Origin: Steromphala cineraria
Taxonomy: Eukaryota > Mollusca > Gastropoda > Trochida > Trochidae
Direction: 5' to 3'
Length of the DNA: 64,000 nucleotides
Assembly: GCA_916613615.1 (NCBI GenBank)
Contig: OU744723.1
Span: forward strand, 60,396,239-60,460,238
The translations under genes were made by a program, and so were the position numbers. The first letter of the stretch is position 1; each line of letters opens with the position of its first letter. Under the pieces are notes generated by a model, which had not been told where the DNA came from, made no database searches, and saw only the letters and a list, made by a program, of their open reading frames with translations. Of this stretch, positions 11,127-22,856 are shown piece by piece.

Positions 11127-12777
11127 ATTGTTTAACCAGTCCCTTATAGTAGACATATGGATAATATTTAGATTACCAGCAGCTATTCCAGTTTCTTGTT
11201 TCTGTCCACAGTTTCAAAGCCACGCATAAAATGTTCTAATCAAATTTAAAAAAAAAGAAATATGAAATTTTAAGATATAAATCCTTTCTGTTCGTAAAGG
11301 CCTACAAAGATGATTTTGCAGAAATACAGTTTATATTATTTTATATCTCTTCAATCCTGTGATGTTCAATGATCAAAGATAAGAAATGATTATCACAAAG
11401 CATGGCACAACTGTTCTCTGTATGAAAAGACCAGAGATTTTTTTTTATCTAGCTGACATATGTGCTAAATCATTATACTAGACTCGCACAATAAAGAAAT
11501 AAATCTCTTAACGGGAAAACAGGAGTCGGAATAATATAAAATTACACAACCTAATTTTGCTGATTTTGCAGATTTGATATTGGAAACAATTAACAACACG
11601 TTTAATAGTCACCTCGGTACCCAATCCCTCACGCACGGCGAATAATTAAACCTCATTCCAGCTTCCCTGCATTGCCTACGATAACCTGATTGATTTTAGA
11701 ATAACATAACCAACTGTACTAATTTTACAACACATTGAAAATGTTTTCGATGTTAGAGCATACCATTATAAAATAAGCCAAATTCCTTATTACGAGAATG
11801 AATGTAATTATGAGTTTGAAATAACTGCCTCTGGACAAAAGTTTTGTGTGACATGAATCGATTTGTTTTTCAAAAATGTTTTAATGAGGCAAATATTAGT
11901 GATGACGATGTTATAATTAAGACGTCTGTGTTATGGTTTCTAGGGCACAAGTCACATATAGGCCACGCTTTGCACGAGCACATGTCAAATTCACTGAGTG
12001 TCAACATTGTAGGGAAGGAACAGATTTGAAGAAAGAAATTTGAAAAAAGAGATTTGATTTAGAAATACTCCCAGTCTGTCTGCTTATTTATTGTTTGAAA
12101 TTCAACTGTATTTCATCATTGCTCGTTTATAAGTAAAACAACTTGTCTTATCAAATATTGAGAGTGTATAAAGCACTGAGAGTCAAAACGAATATCTGAG
12201 AGAATTCATATGTAATTAAGTTCATTGTCTGTTCGTCCAGACGTTTGTCCGTCCGTAATTGTGACGTCTTTCGGTAGCAAAGGCACGAAACTCATCGTTA
12301 ATGAGTAATGCTATCCTACTTCTGCAATAAAAACTGACTATTCAACTTCAAAACTTAAAAGACTTGTATAATATTTCAAAACAAAATCAAAGTTTGAAGT
12401 TAACTAAGCTTTGTTTTTGTTTATTTAACCACAATTGTGTCAACCTTTTGAGTTTTATATCTATATATTGGATAGGTTTAAATTTGATTCAATTCGCAGT
12501 TAATGATTTTTAAGTTAATCAGATTTTTCTTGGGTTGTTTTATCTCTTGAGTTATAAGTTTTGCTTTATGTCTTTTAAAAAATTCCCCTTCAACATTGAA
12601 TCAACACAATTTCGCAAAAACATGAAATCAAAAATAATTTGTATTATTTGTTATGACATTGATAATACTATCTTTCATTTTTCCTCGTGCTTTATCTTTT
12701 GAAGTTTGTCTTATATTTGTTTGCAATTATAAAGAAGTAAGATGTTTTCATTGACAATTTTTTCTGCAATTTAATAA
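11124..12777. other. Anonymous AT-rich region
   Basis: No recognisable gene; frames are at most about 61 codons. Near 12230-12260 a GTCCAGACGTTTGTCCGTCC stretch resembles an R1 head relic. 11925-12040 is the partner of the diverged duplication at 10130-10240. Confidence 0.45.
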
Positions 12778-13034
12778 GGATTTGCATTGAGAGTTTTCTT
12801 TCAGCAATATATTAAGGGCTTGCATTGAGATTTTTCTTTCAGTAATGTTTAAGGATTTGCATTGAGAGTTTTCTTTTAGCAATTTTTAAGGGTTTGCATT
12901 GAGAGTTTACTTTCAACAATTTTAAAGGGTTTGCATTGAAAGTTTTCTTTCAACAATGTTTAAGGATTTGCATTGAGAGTTTTTTTTCAACAATGTTTAA
13001 GGTTTGCATTGAAAGTTTTCTTTCAGCGTTGTTG
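12778..13034 (-). repeat. ~37-bp minisatellite, 7 units, downstream of the SET gene
   Basis: Seven imperfect units of about 37 bp. On the plus strand each has TTTGCATTGAGAGTTTTCTT followed by a TCAGCAAT-like end. Read in the direction of the SET gene (minus strand) each unit carries a purine-rich GAAAGAAAACTC block followed by CAATGC. The sequence just beyond the gene's stem-loop (13044-13073: AAGAAAACTTGATTCAATGC on the minus strand) looks like a diverged eighth unit, so the array seems to derive from the gene's own 3' flank. Confidence 0.8.
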
Positions 13035-13060
13035 ATTATTGGAATGTAGCATTGAATCAA

Positions 13061-13073
13061 GTTTTCTTTTTTG
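13061..13073 (-). promoter_or_regulatory. Putative histone downstream element (HDE)
   Basis: On the minus strand, CAAAAAAGAAAAC begins 9 nt after the 3' end of the stem-loop at 13083-13098. Replication-dependent histone pre-mRNAs carry a purine-rich HDE (CAAGAAAGA in sea urchin) at about this place, where U7 snRNA pairs. Match and spacing are good, but purine-rich stretches are common in AT-rich DNA. Confidence 0.5.
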
Positions 13074-13082
13074 CGAGTTGTT

Positions 13083-13098
13083 GGCCCTGAAAAGGGCC
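13083..13098 (-). terminator. Histone-type 3' stem-loop
   Basis: The minus strand reads GGCCCTTTTCAGGGCC: a perfect 6-bp stem (GGCCCT/AGGGCC) with the four-base loop TTTC. This fits the metazoan histone mRNA consensus (GGYYYUUYURARRRCC, typically GGCUCUUUUCAGAGCC). It is flanked by AACCCC on the 5' side and AACAAC on the 3' side, close to the usual A/C-rich flanks. It begins 39 nt after the stop codon of the SET gene, inside the normal range for histone genes. SLBP and U7 would be the expected readers. Confidence 0.8.
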
Positions 13099-13137
13099 GG
13101 GGTTGTCGAAGCAAGTTAGCCTGTGGTCTGCAGCTTC

Positions 13138-14013
13138 TCAAGAGTCCTTGAGGAAGGCGGGTAGTCCTGGCCTCTGGTCATTGTAGTTCCAGGTTAGTTC
13201 TCCTCCCGAGCTCACCGCCGTCTTTGTATACAAGAAGAACCTTCGCCTCCCGCCCCGCAATTCAGAAACTAACCTACAATTAGAATTTCGAGCCGAGTGG
13301 TTCATCGTTGCTCCCAAATTTGTGTCAGGATCAATTCGATCCCCCAAGTGATTACGCTGGCCATCTAAACGTAAATGTGATGAACGTCGGCAACCCTCAA
13401 ACTGAATACACCTATACGATAACCCCTGCCTGTCGTACTCGTCCTGCCGAATTTCTGCCTCCTCTTCACTAACAATTTGGCCTAAATACTCACAGACTTC
13501 TGCCCCAGCAGGGTAGTCGTGTGTTGCAAACAACCCCTTCCCAATTTCTGTACTGACAGGCGCTATCAAAGGACTAGAATTTAGATCCCCCCTTCGTTCC
13601 CGGTCCAAAACAGAGCTACGTCTATTATAATCTCTAAGATCGTACCCAAGAGGACTAGCCAAAGCGTCCCCATCATTAACCCCTGCTGTCCTAGCACTAC
13701 GGTTAATCCTAACCACTTCATACCCCTTTACCCTGGTCGTATGTTTGACGAAGTTCTTGTTCACAGCAACGACAGCAAACTGGAGGGAGAACCTGGCAAA
13801 GCTGTTGGCTACGTCCACCAGTCTTCCGTCTCTGGTCTTCGCCGCTACGTAGGCCTTGTACTCCGCGTGGAGGTCCCTGGTGGCGATGACGTTGCCGGCA
13901 CAGGGGGAGTACAGCTCGGCGAAGGCAGAGAGGAAGGGGCAGGCCATGCTGGTCTTGGGGTCCACTGTCAGACCACGGCGTTGGGATCGACTTGTTCGAC
14001 TTTCTCTTGGCAT
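13138..14013 (-). CDS. Intronless SET-domain protein (KMT5A/SETD8-like lysine methyltransferase)
   Basis: A 291-aa uninterrupted reading frame, much more GC-rich than its surroundings. The N-terminus is basic (PRESRTSRSQRR). Residues ~24-105 look like a small helical, possibly winged-helix domain with no family I can name. Residues ~148-280 form a SET domain: GKGLFAT at 158-164, EYLGQI at 175-180, the SAM-binding NHS at 238-240 followed by N245-C246, and GELTWNYND at 271-279. No cysteine-rich post-SET follows; the C-terminus PAFLKDS is placed like the end of KMT5A/PR-Set7. Likely role: transfer of methyl from SAM to a protein lysine, perhaps histone H4K20, in the nucleus; the substrate is inferred. 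The ATG at 14013 is the first after a TATA box about 70 nt upstream. A histone-type stem-loop follows the stop. It could also be a retrocopy or mobile-element cargo. Confidence 0.85.
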   Translation of the reverse strand: MPRESRTSRSQRRGLTVDPKTSMACPFLSAFAELYSPCAGNVIATRDLHAEYKAYVAAKTRDGRLVDVANSFARFSLQFAVVAVNKNFVKHTTRVKGYEVVRINRSARTAGVNDGDALASPLGYDLRDYNRRSSVLDRERRGDLNSSPLIAPVSTEIGKGLFATHDYPAGAEVCEYLGQIVSEEEAEIRQDEYDRQGLSYRCIQFEGCRRSSHLRLDGQRNHLGDRIDPDTNLGATMNHSARNSNCRLVSELRGGRRRFFLYTKTAVSSGGELTWNYNDQRPGLPAFLKDS

Positions 14014-14070
14014 CGTGACAAATTGCTCAGATCAATGGTGCGAAGATTGAGAGCAGAATGGCAAAACTGT

Positions 14071-14080
14071 GGCGGGAGAA
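14071..14080 (-). promoter_or_regulatory. E2F-like site near the predicted start
   Basis: The minus strand reads TTCTCCCGCC, one mismatch from the E2F core TTTCCCGC, directly downstream of the TATA box and close to the expected transcription start. E2F control would fit S-phase expression. This is a motif match only. Confidence 0.35.
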
Positions 14081-14082
14081 GA

Positions 14083-14089
14083 TCTTATA
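14083..14089 (-). promoter_or_regulatory. TATA box of the SET gene
   Basis: The minus strand reads GGGTATAAGATC with TATAAGA at 14083-14089, preceded by GGGAGGAGCC. Initiation about 25-30 nt downstream would give a 5' leader of roughly 45 nt before the ATG at 14013. A short leader with no intron matches histone-gene layout. Confidence 0.6.
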
Positions 14090-14100
14090 CCCTGCCTTAG

Positions 14101-15690
14101 GCTCCTCCCACCAGACAACCTGGCCAGGTGCGTGCGCATCTGAATCGTTTGGTCGTCGACATCAACACAAGATGTTCTAAATGCAACATGCTTTTGTCAG
14201 TAATCATGTGTTACTGATACCTAAAATTGAGACATGTTCCCAGCCAATACTAATAGCCCGAACGCAACCCAGTTCTCCCTGTAGTTTGATCGCGTTGACG
14301 TGGCTCTTCCTACAAATTGTGACTCTAGCTAGGCCCCGCCCACTCTGACTTGATGAAATATTCAGGTCCTAGATGTATTTTTTTGGGTTTTTGATTCATA
14401 GTCAAACTGAAAATAATATTTCACAATTTATCAATTTGATTTTAAAAATCAGAATGATACATCAATTTTTCTGTGGGAGACACAATTTGTTTTTATTTTA
14501 GAAAAAAAACACACTCTTTGTTAACAAATTATAGAATTAATCACATTAATTGTTAAAATTATGAATGGTTGAGAGTTGATTTATGTTTTGGCTGATGCTG
14601 TTGGGAAATGTTCCACAAATATAATTTGAGACTGTTTGAAAGCTACATAAGACACAAACTTCACATGAGATTAGTTAGGACAATCACTTAAACTATAATT
14701 GAAACCTTTATCACCAGTCATAGTGATTGTAACCAGCGCAATTTTCCTATGAATTTTGCTAACCATGTTCTAACAAACTTAATGAAATAGCATTCTACAT
14801 TTATTTATTCTACATTTGTTGGTAGGATACCATTATTTGCTTGAATTATCTGTTATATTGCAAAGTATCTAATTTATTAAATACGTCCATAAATGAGTTG
14901 CCAAGACGGAGCTGTTTTAAAGGACTTCTAACCAGGGCAAAGTTGTACCCTTCATGCGTTGCACGTGGAAAGAAAGATTAGCACAGGTGCAGATCCTGTC
15001 TGCCAACTTTTAAGCTTTCAAACTGTCTACCATTCTCTAATGAATATTCACAAATCACATATATCCATACAGACATAGGAGATCAATTAAATAAAAAATG
15101 AAACAAAATCGCTTAAAAAACCTCCTATAATACGACAACAAAATTTCAGATTATATCCTTTTGTATATTAAATGAGGCTAAATATTGTACAACTAACATT
15201 GATGCAATAAAACCTTGCTTAGTTATAGTTAGCAATTTTAATATATCAATGTAATGTCAATACATTCTAAATAAATTTTCATTATGGGATTTGCAAACTC
15301 ATATACTCGTTCCTAAAGTGTATGATATGACACAAATTCTTCAGACCTATCTGTTGATTATTGATAGAAATGATTTCTACAAGGACCTTTTTGTTGAACT
15401 ATACAATCTATATACTAAAATATGCAGGTGTGAGAGCATAGAGTCGATAATCACGTTTCTGGTTCTACCAAATGCTTATCAACGCTCTCGAGCGCATTGT
15501 CTAATATATTTATGAAATCTACATGTTACTCCTTGACCACTTACACTGCCTGTATCTATATATTTGATTATCAATACAGGCAAAACATATATTTTGATTT
15601 CAGGAATGTGTAATGTCAGGGGTCTAGTCAAAATAACAAACATGATGTTCAATCCTTTTTATACAAAAAAACTGAGGTAATGATTTGTTT
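14101..15690. other. Anonymous region upstream of the SET gene
   Basis: AT-rich; no gene recognised. The only frame of note (15291-15515, plus, 74 aa) has no domain. The first ~150 bp presumably includes upstream promoter sequence of the SET gene, including a CCAAACG that loosely resembles a CCAAT box on the minus strand. Confidence 0.45.
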
Positions 15691-15988
15691 GAAAAGAAAG
15701 TCTAGGTTTAGAAAAATCATCAGTTTGAGAAGAGCAAATCTAGGTTCATTGTTATGAACACCAGCGTTAGAAAAGCAAGTCTAGATTTGTGCTAAATGCT
15801 AGTTTGAGAAAATCAAGTCTAAATCTGTATTTATTGGCCATTGTGCGAAATTCAAGTCTAAATCTGTATTTATCGGCCATTGTGAGAAAATTAAGTCTAG
15901 ATTTGCGATGAAGGCCAGTGTGAGAAAAGCAAGTCTAGTTTTGAATGAACACCAATGTGAGAAAAGTATGTCTAGATTTGTGATAATA
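15691..15988 (+). repeat. ~38-bp minisatellite, about 8 units
   Basis: About eight imperfect units of 36-42 bp sharing GAGAAAAGCAAGTCTAGATT followed by a variable segment ending in CCAGTGT or CCATTGT. Units near 15810-15890 are the most alike. No gene overlaps it. Confidence 0.8.
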
Positions 15989-17577
15989 TATTGTAATTTT
16001 GCATGATACAACAACTGCATCTGCATATCAAATTGAACACAACCAGTTTAATTCCATGTTGTACATAAGCACATAGTCGCTTTATATATATCCTATCAAT
16101 TTGTTTCCAAGATTATTTATGCAGGAAACCATTCAACTTGATGAAGAATGACCCTCATCAGTTCAGATCGCCCTACTAATTCCTAAAGGAAGACTCTTGT
16201 TTAGTCAAGCATACTGAGGGTTTATCAAATAGGAACCTTTATTACAGCAGCCTACATCCTCATTCAGCAAGTCTAGACTAAACACACATACAAATAGCTA
16301 GAGTAGTTATTTAAGATAGCATAGAGCATATATTTGTCTTTCTCTGGTTTGACAGTATTACGAAGCAGTAAATTTTTAATTTATTACCGAATGTAAATGT
16401 CAAAGTGTGAAAAAAACTCGCATATTTTTCCTCCATGAATAAATGTTATGTGTATATTTTAAAACCGGTATGTCTTTAAATTGCTCAAAACATAATTATA
16501 TTTAACACTCTGTCCAATTCACACATAAAAGTCAACATGTTATTCCCCTCCACCGATCAATTTGAAAGTATGATATATGTTTTTTCACACAGCAAGTTAT
16601 CAGAAAGCACTGTTTCATAAGTTCTAATTTTAGCCAAGGCGAAACTTGTAGCGCGCAGGTGCTGCACGTGAGAAGCAAGACAAGCAAGAACAGTTTCCAA
16701 GTGGGTCAGTGAACTTCAAAGTTTACCTAATAAAGATATCTATCCTTAACCCAAACCTGACCTTCTGGTTGAGTCACTATTTACATCATCATTACGATTG
16801 ATTGGAAATAAAGAACCTACAAAAATTGCAGTTACAGTACTAGGATTAATGATCAGAAAGCCTTTATCAGCAAGCTCATAAAGGATATGCATATGTATTT
16901 GACAATTGATTTAGAAATTTATTCTATGATTAATGATGAGGGACTGAATCATACATAAAGTACATCTTTACCCCAAAGTTAATAAGTATATTATGTTTGC
17001 AAATTTATCCTACATCTAGTGATTACATGTGACAAGTTTCCTTACATTACAGCTATAAATAGTTATCAATTGAACAAAAGGGTGACAGACGCATGTAATG
17101 GCGGCCAGACAGACAGATGGTCGGATACACCAACTATATATAACCCAAGCAACTTTGTAGGGTATTATAAAATGCATCTGGGTAGAAACGAAAAATTCAC
17201 TTGACTTACATTTCAATGTCTCTGGATAACTGTGTTATACCTCCGAGCAAACAAAATGAGACATTGTTTTGATAACTCTTATCTATTGAATATTTCAAAT
17301 AAACTGAGGAAATTTGCAACATATTTAGATAATTCATATACAAATTGTTGTGAAATCCGCTGAAACATCGATTTTTAAAACTTGTCTCTTGGCTCTTAAT
17401 ACAACTTGTTCTCAATTTAATGACGGCTTTATTTCCAATCTGAACAATATTTTAATTCTGATGATACCAATTTATACCTTATCAATCGCTTTACAGTTTT
17501 AGTTTATATGTCAATGTGAGGACGTAATATTTTGTGTTTGTAATGTGTAAATATGGACATTATCCTGTTTTATAACG
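15989..17577. other. Anonymous region
   Basis: AT-rich; short frames only (about 69 codons at most). No domain, RNA gene or repeat that I can support. Confidence 0.45.
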
Positions 17578-17642
17578 AAAGGACGCCGCTAATGGCTGAA
17601 GTATTGCCCAATCAGCGAAAAACAATAACTCACTCACTCACT
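17578..17642 (+). mobile_element. SINE/LINE 3' end with (ACTC)n tail
   Basis: GGCTGAAGTATTGCCC then GCGAAAAACAATAACTCACT, ending in ACTCACTCACTC. This resembles the 3' end of retroposons common in mollusc genomes, which finish in a GCGTTAAA-type block plus ACTC repeats. The rest of the element is missing. Confidence 0.4.
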
Positions 17643-18598
17643 CATAATGAATTAAAATTGACTTTATCTGATATTTTCATTCAGAAACCCATCACAATAG
17701 AGCATATCATCTTTACTTCAATCCCTGCAACTTGTAATTTACAAGAGTGACCATAATCAATTTTTTTCAATTTTACCGGCACCATTTTGGTCCACGAGTA
17801 ATAAGACTGACACACACCGCCAGCAACTCAGAGGCTAACAATAAGGATAAGATACCCCTAGCTATCCCCTTTATCCCCACAATATATTATCACATTCCCA
17901 CCCTGAAATAGAAATGCGAAGTCTGTATTTAGCTATGTTTTCTGCATCACATTCAGCATTACATTTTATTGTCGGACACATTAATCAACAAACTTTTTAA
18001 AATAGTACACTTTACCAATTACATGGAAGAATGTGGCCAGATATTATTTGTTTATGTAAATGTTTACACAAAGCCGAGATAATGGAGGTAGTGCCAAACC
18101 ATCTTGGATTATATCTATTTCAAAGGGGAACAATCAAACATCTATTGACATTTGCAATTCTAAAGTGAACTTGGGAGTTAATATCAAGATTTTCGAAATA
18201 TTATATCAAAAGGACTTTAGTTCGGACAGTTTCTGACACTTTAAACTTTTCTTTATATCGATCTGTAATATAAAAAAATTGCCCAACAAATGCTTAGGAA
18301 ACAAAAATAAACATTCAAGCAAGACGTTTTACTTTAAAAACATTTAGTTTAGCTTTTACAATGGTTTTTGTGTCAGAGCTTGCAGATGCCTTTGTGACGT
18401 CATCAACTTCAAATGACTCATGCGACACTTGCGGAATTTTATCATGTTGGAGAAATACTGTTATATTATTGTACATAGATGACCTAATGATGATAGGAAC
18501 TATTTCGATGACTATATTTAACCTGTGTGTATACAGGCAAATAGAGTGGTATTGTCCGAAGTTAGGTAAAAAACCTTGGTGACTTGCTATACATAACT
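17643..18598. other. Anonymous region
   Basis: No gene recognised. A 73-codon frame at 18361-18582 contains LLYIDDLMMIG, which resembles the catalytic YxDD box of reverse transcriptases, but nothing around it supports an RT. Confidence 0.45.
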
Positions 18599-18884
18599 TT
18601 AAGGGGCAGTAGCACGTTTTTTGATAATTTTACAATTTATAAAATTTTCACTGTTTATTATTACTTTGATAGTGTCATTAATCTCATTACACAAGCCAAT
18701 CAGCCATAGTCAGACGACAAAGTATGACGATTCACATGAATTCCGTTGGCGGCCATTTTTTGTGAACACGTTTAATTAATTTTGTTTAAGAAAAAGGAAT
18801 TGCATGGCTAAACTTAACATTATGTATCAGAATTATTACTGTTCCATTTAGTTTGAATATATTGTCTTACAACTGTCCCTTTAA
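18599..18884 (+). mobile_element. TTAA-flanked MITE, copy 4
   Basis: Bounded by TTAA at 18599-18602 and 18881-18884. The left terminal repeat reads GGGGCAGTAGCACGTTTTTT. The right end is shorter than in other copies (ACTGTCCCT only), with ~55 bp lost before it. Interior blocks such as GGCGGCCATTTTTTGTGAAC match copies 2 and 5. Confidence 0.8.
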
Positions 18885-20631
18885 ACTGTCTTTTTGCAGG
18901 TAGTCTGCAATCAATTTTTATCATAAAATTGTAGAAATGATGATTGTTTATAACACAGTTTGCTTAATTTACTTAGTTTACCAATTTTCTTCATAAAATA
19001 TTTGACAATACAATCTCTGAAGATATTTAGAATGGGACGCTGTCCAAACCTCGGTCAGTTTGCCCTAGTCCCAACATTTAGAAAGACCATTACTTATTGT
19101 AATGATGCTTTAGATTTATTCAAACAGTACTTTAAAAAATCACTGATTACCTAGCCTTCATGAATGTGTGTTCAGCATTTGGATGAATATATGTTATTAG
19201 TTAACGAATAAATCTTAATTAATGTTTAGATGACACTAAAATATATACAATGCATATCATGTAGCATAATTATTATGATATCAATTTCTATATATATTTT
19301 GTGATAGACTTTTTGGGTGTAATTGAAAATAATTGCCTATCCTAAAAGAGTGACATGGATGCAATTGATATATGTATTCAAATAGTCCATGATAAGGGAT
19401 ACACATTTGAAGAATTCCTTAACTGGACACAAGGAGCAAGTAAAAACATATGTGTGTCGGTGAAATTAAACGAAACTTGTGGAAGGAGCTTATCTCTCAA
19501 AAAGGTTACTGTCAGTTGGAAGTTATACATCGTGACAGTCTTTATCATTGCCTTCAAATTGAAAGTCGTATTTACGAGATGAACAGTCGTTATTGCCAGA
19601 AGCTTTTCATTTTATGTTGGCGGTAACAGGCTTCTGTACTTTTGGAATCAAACATATCATATTTCATTCAAAATATTGCAGAAGAATATGACACATAACA
19701 AGGGTTTGACTATTTTAGTTATAAATTAGATTAAGAACAGTCCATTTCAAAACGTGTGTGTTCCAACAAAACAAAACTTCAATTACTTTCCGCAATGAAT
19801 TTTGGTTTCATCTGTTAAAGGTATAAACAATTAAGTATCTTTTAATAGACTTTATAAAATTCTTCTACAATTATATTTCATCAAGTGCAATGCCTTGTAT
19901 TGGTAAGAATAAAACACAAATGTTTGCATGTGGTTTCTCTATATACAGTTGTAAGATCACACTGCAACTGCTTCTAAATGGAAGCAATCTCGATCTACTG
20001 TCCTTGATGATGTGAACAAATGAGGTTTTAGTTGGGTTATTATTTGTGTTTTCATCCAAAACTGGGCTCCATATCGCTTTGACAGACAGTAGATTTGGAA
20101 CAATGCCCTGATGGTGTCATCTACATGACATCGCAATACTTTTGCATCATCAATTAATCACCTTACAATGCTATGACATCATAAACATGATAACATCAAA
20201 ATGCTATGACACCACAGCACTGAAACCCAAATATGAGTTTTGTGTTCAGAGATGTTCATCATTCTTTTAAAAACTAATGAAGAATTATTTAGGATGTTAA
20301 ATAGAGTCACAAACGTTTGTCTTCTGATATCAATATATCAACACTCCTTGATAAAAGTTTAAAATCCTCGGCAAGCTTCGGTTATTTGTAACTCTTACTG
20401 AGATTCTCTATTTACTTAAGGTTATAAATAACCCTTTAAAAGAATACATGTAATGTAATTTTAATTTTAATGCCTTTCTACATAATATACAGCATGTGAC
20501 ATTATTGAAAAGAGTTTCTTATGGCAGAGACATTGGTTTTAAAAAACTGTTTTGATTAAACAAACAGCCTCAAATGGAATTTAGTATCTGCATCAACATG
20601 ATATTACATGCAAACTCCATCAATGTTATTT
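18885..20631. other. Anonymous region
   Basis: AT-rich, with no domain in any frame (the longest is 75 codons, 19355-19582 plus). No repeat family that I can match elsewhere in the window. Confidence 0.45.
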
Positions 20632-20890
20632 GGAGAGGGGCGTGGAACAAGTGGTTCAGGGTTCGAATACAGCAAAGGGCTCGGCAATTTTGTTTGCAGT
20701 AGGAAACTGACTGAACTCAGTAATTTTTGAGTGCAAGATAACACTGAATTTCAGGTTCAGCCGATGATGGAAGGTTTCACCGCATTGCATAGTGAAAATA
20801 GCATTGAGGACTTTCTCCCTGCAATAATACTATGAGCCATGATATATTTGAAATATTCTTGAAAGCATCGTTAAATACTAAATCATCTGA
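20632..20890 (+). mobile_element. tRNA-derived SINE, diverged
   Basis: A tRNA-like head with GGTTCGAATAC near 20659-20669 (one mismatch from the B box) is followed by a body whose 3' half (20780-20890) matches 4676-4790. The presence of the same 3' half at two loci, here joined to a Pol III-type head, supports a SINE. No poly-A or simple tail remains. Confidence 0.5.
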
Positions 20891-22856
20891 CCTCATCGCC
20901 ATGTAAATGGGTTCACTGTGGAGGACAGAGTTCACCTTTCTATCCTATCATAACTTATACCATAGATACACTGGGGAAACGTTATTGTTACCCTACCTCT
21001 ACCAGGGAAAAGTTGCCTGACAAGAAAGAAGGCGCTGTTTCAAATAAAAAAAACTGTTTAAGGATAAACTCATTATCTAAAAGAAGAAAGATTCAATCAT
21101 TAGTTATCGATAATGGGCGTGTCTCAACGTCTGCAATTTGAATTTCATTCTAAGCACATCCTTCATTCACTCATTTCTTGCACTTGAGATGTAAATTATG
21201 TTCATGGGATAAAATTTCTATCTACAGAAGTTCTTTAAATCCACAAAAGTTTAATGCAAGTACCCAGTGTATAAAACTCCCAAAAACTAAAGCCAGACAG
21301 CCGGACTGGTTACTTTAAACATCTGCCAGTCCGGATGATTATATACCTGTCCGGTTTTTAATATTAGATAAATGAAGAAATTTAGATAACCCTCATATTT
21401 CACTAATATTCAGCTCGAGTTCTTTATGGTCGATATGCCAAAGGTAGTTCTGTTTTTTTAACTCTTTACTGCTTGCAATACCGACACCCAACTACCCCCT
21501 TTCTTCTTACCTGACAAGCACCTGCACAGCCCCTTACTGCTTGCAAGAAATTAAAAAATTAAAAACAATTAGAACTGAAAAAATGTAACTTTTGATATGA
21601 TACAATTATTCCTTAATGATTTCTCTGTGTCACTAAAAAGTATTTTTTAAACTTTATTAAATTCATTAACGATATGTTAACGAGTACACTTTACAGCAGG
21701 TGAAAGATACTTATGTTTATATCCTGAAAAGGTTTAAGAGACAAAAACCCAATTAAGATCTATTTAATAAGCAGTTTAAGAATAACTAGTACTCTAAGGT
21801 TATAAAGAACAATAAAAAGATAAAGTACACTTGATAGTTTGGATGTAAAGATTTGTTTGATTGATGGATAAGGGGAGATAATCTGGTTCAAATGATGATC
21901 AAGGAAAGTAATTTAAATGACTTCATCAGAGCAAATGTAAATCACAAACGTAATATTAGCCTTTCCTTAATGATGTTATAGCACATTAAAGCAGATAACA
22001 GCTTTGAATGTTTAACAATCAAGAAATAATATAAGTAATCAATTAATTCCAATGTGAAGTCTGCTATGTTCTTTACTGCTATTGGATCACTGACTTCCAA
22101 AACTGCAACACAGTTGGAAGAAAAAACATAAAACATGAGAGGAATAAGAGTAGAATGCTTGATTTATTCTTATTTAATAATGCAACTAACATTCCTTAAT
22201 AGTTAATATGAATTAAGAAACATTCACAGAAACTATAGTCTATCAACATTAGCTTATCAACTCTTGCCATCATGACATCTGTATTATGAACAAGTCTGTT
22301 GATGAGGCAAACAGTTGAGTGATTTATCATTATCATAGACATGAATCATCATGTACTGGTCTCTTATTGTTACACAATCAATCAAATATGTCAATTATAT
22401 ATATAAGTTATGTTCATTTCATTCACAATGTAGAAACAAATAAAGAAACATGTTGATCAAGGGGAGACAATTCACTTTCAATCATTCCAAAATTCTCTAA
22501 TGATCTCAAGGCTCACCATATCAGAATCCAATGTTTAAAGTACATGTATAAATTATTACTTTTATACTGATGCTTACTAACCATATTGTATGATATGCAG
22601 TAAATTTCCTACAACTCATGAAAAGATGGTTACCGTTACATTTTAAATTGGATTGTCTCCCTTGAAAACATTGAAACACATAACAAAGAATAACTCTATG
22701 TACACAGTGCAGTTGCCAATTTGCAAATGATATAAGATTTATAAGTCAGAATGTATCAATATCAGTTTTTAGGGGAGGAAAGCATGAATAGTCTATGAAT
22801 GTCAGGTACTGGTAAATCTTTGCTTCAAAGTGAGAATGTGAAAGACACTGTGATCA
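20891..22856. other. Anonymous region
   Basis: AT-rich. A 64-codon minus frame (21942-22136) is unconvincing. Nothing else is recognised. Confidence 0.45.

Noticed and set aside
13741..14100. 119-aa plus-strand frame opposite the SET gene
   Set aside because: Antisense shadow of a GC-rich coding frame; the minus-strand frame has a clear SET domain and regulatory context.
18361..18582. LLYIDDLMMIG resembling a reverse-transcriptase YxDD box
   Set aside because: Isolated 11-residue match in a 73-aa frame; no other RT motif lies up- or downstream in any frame.
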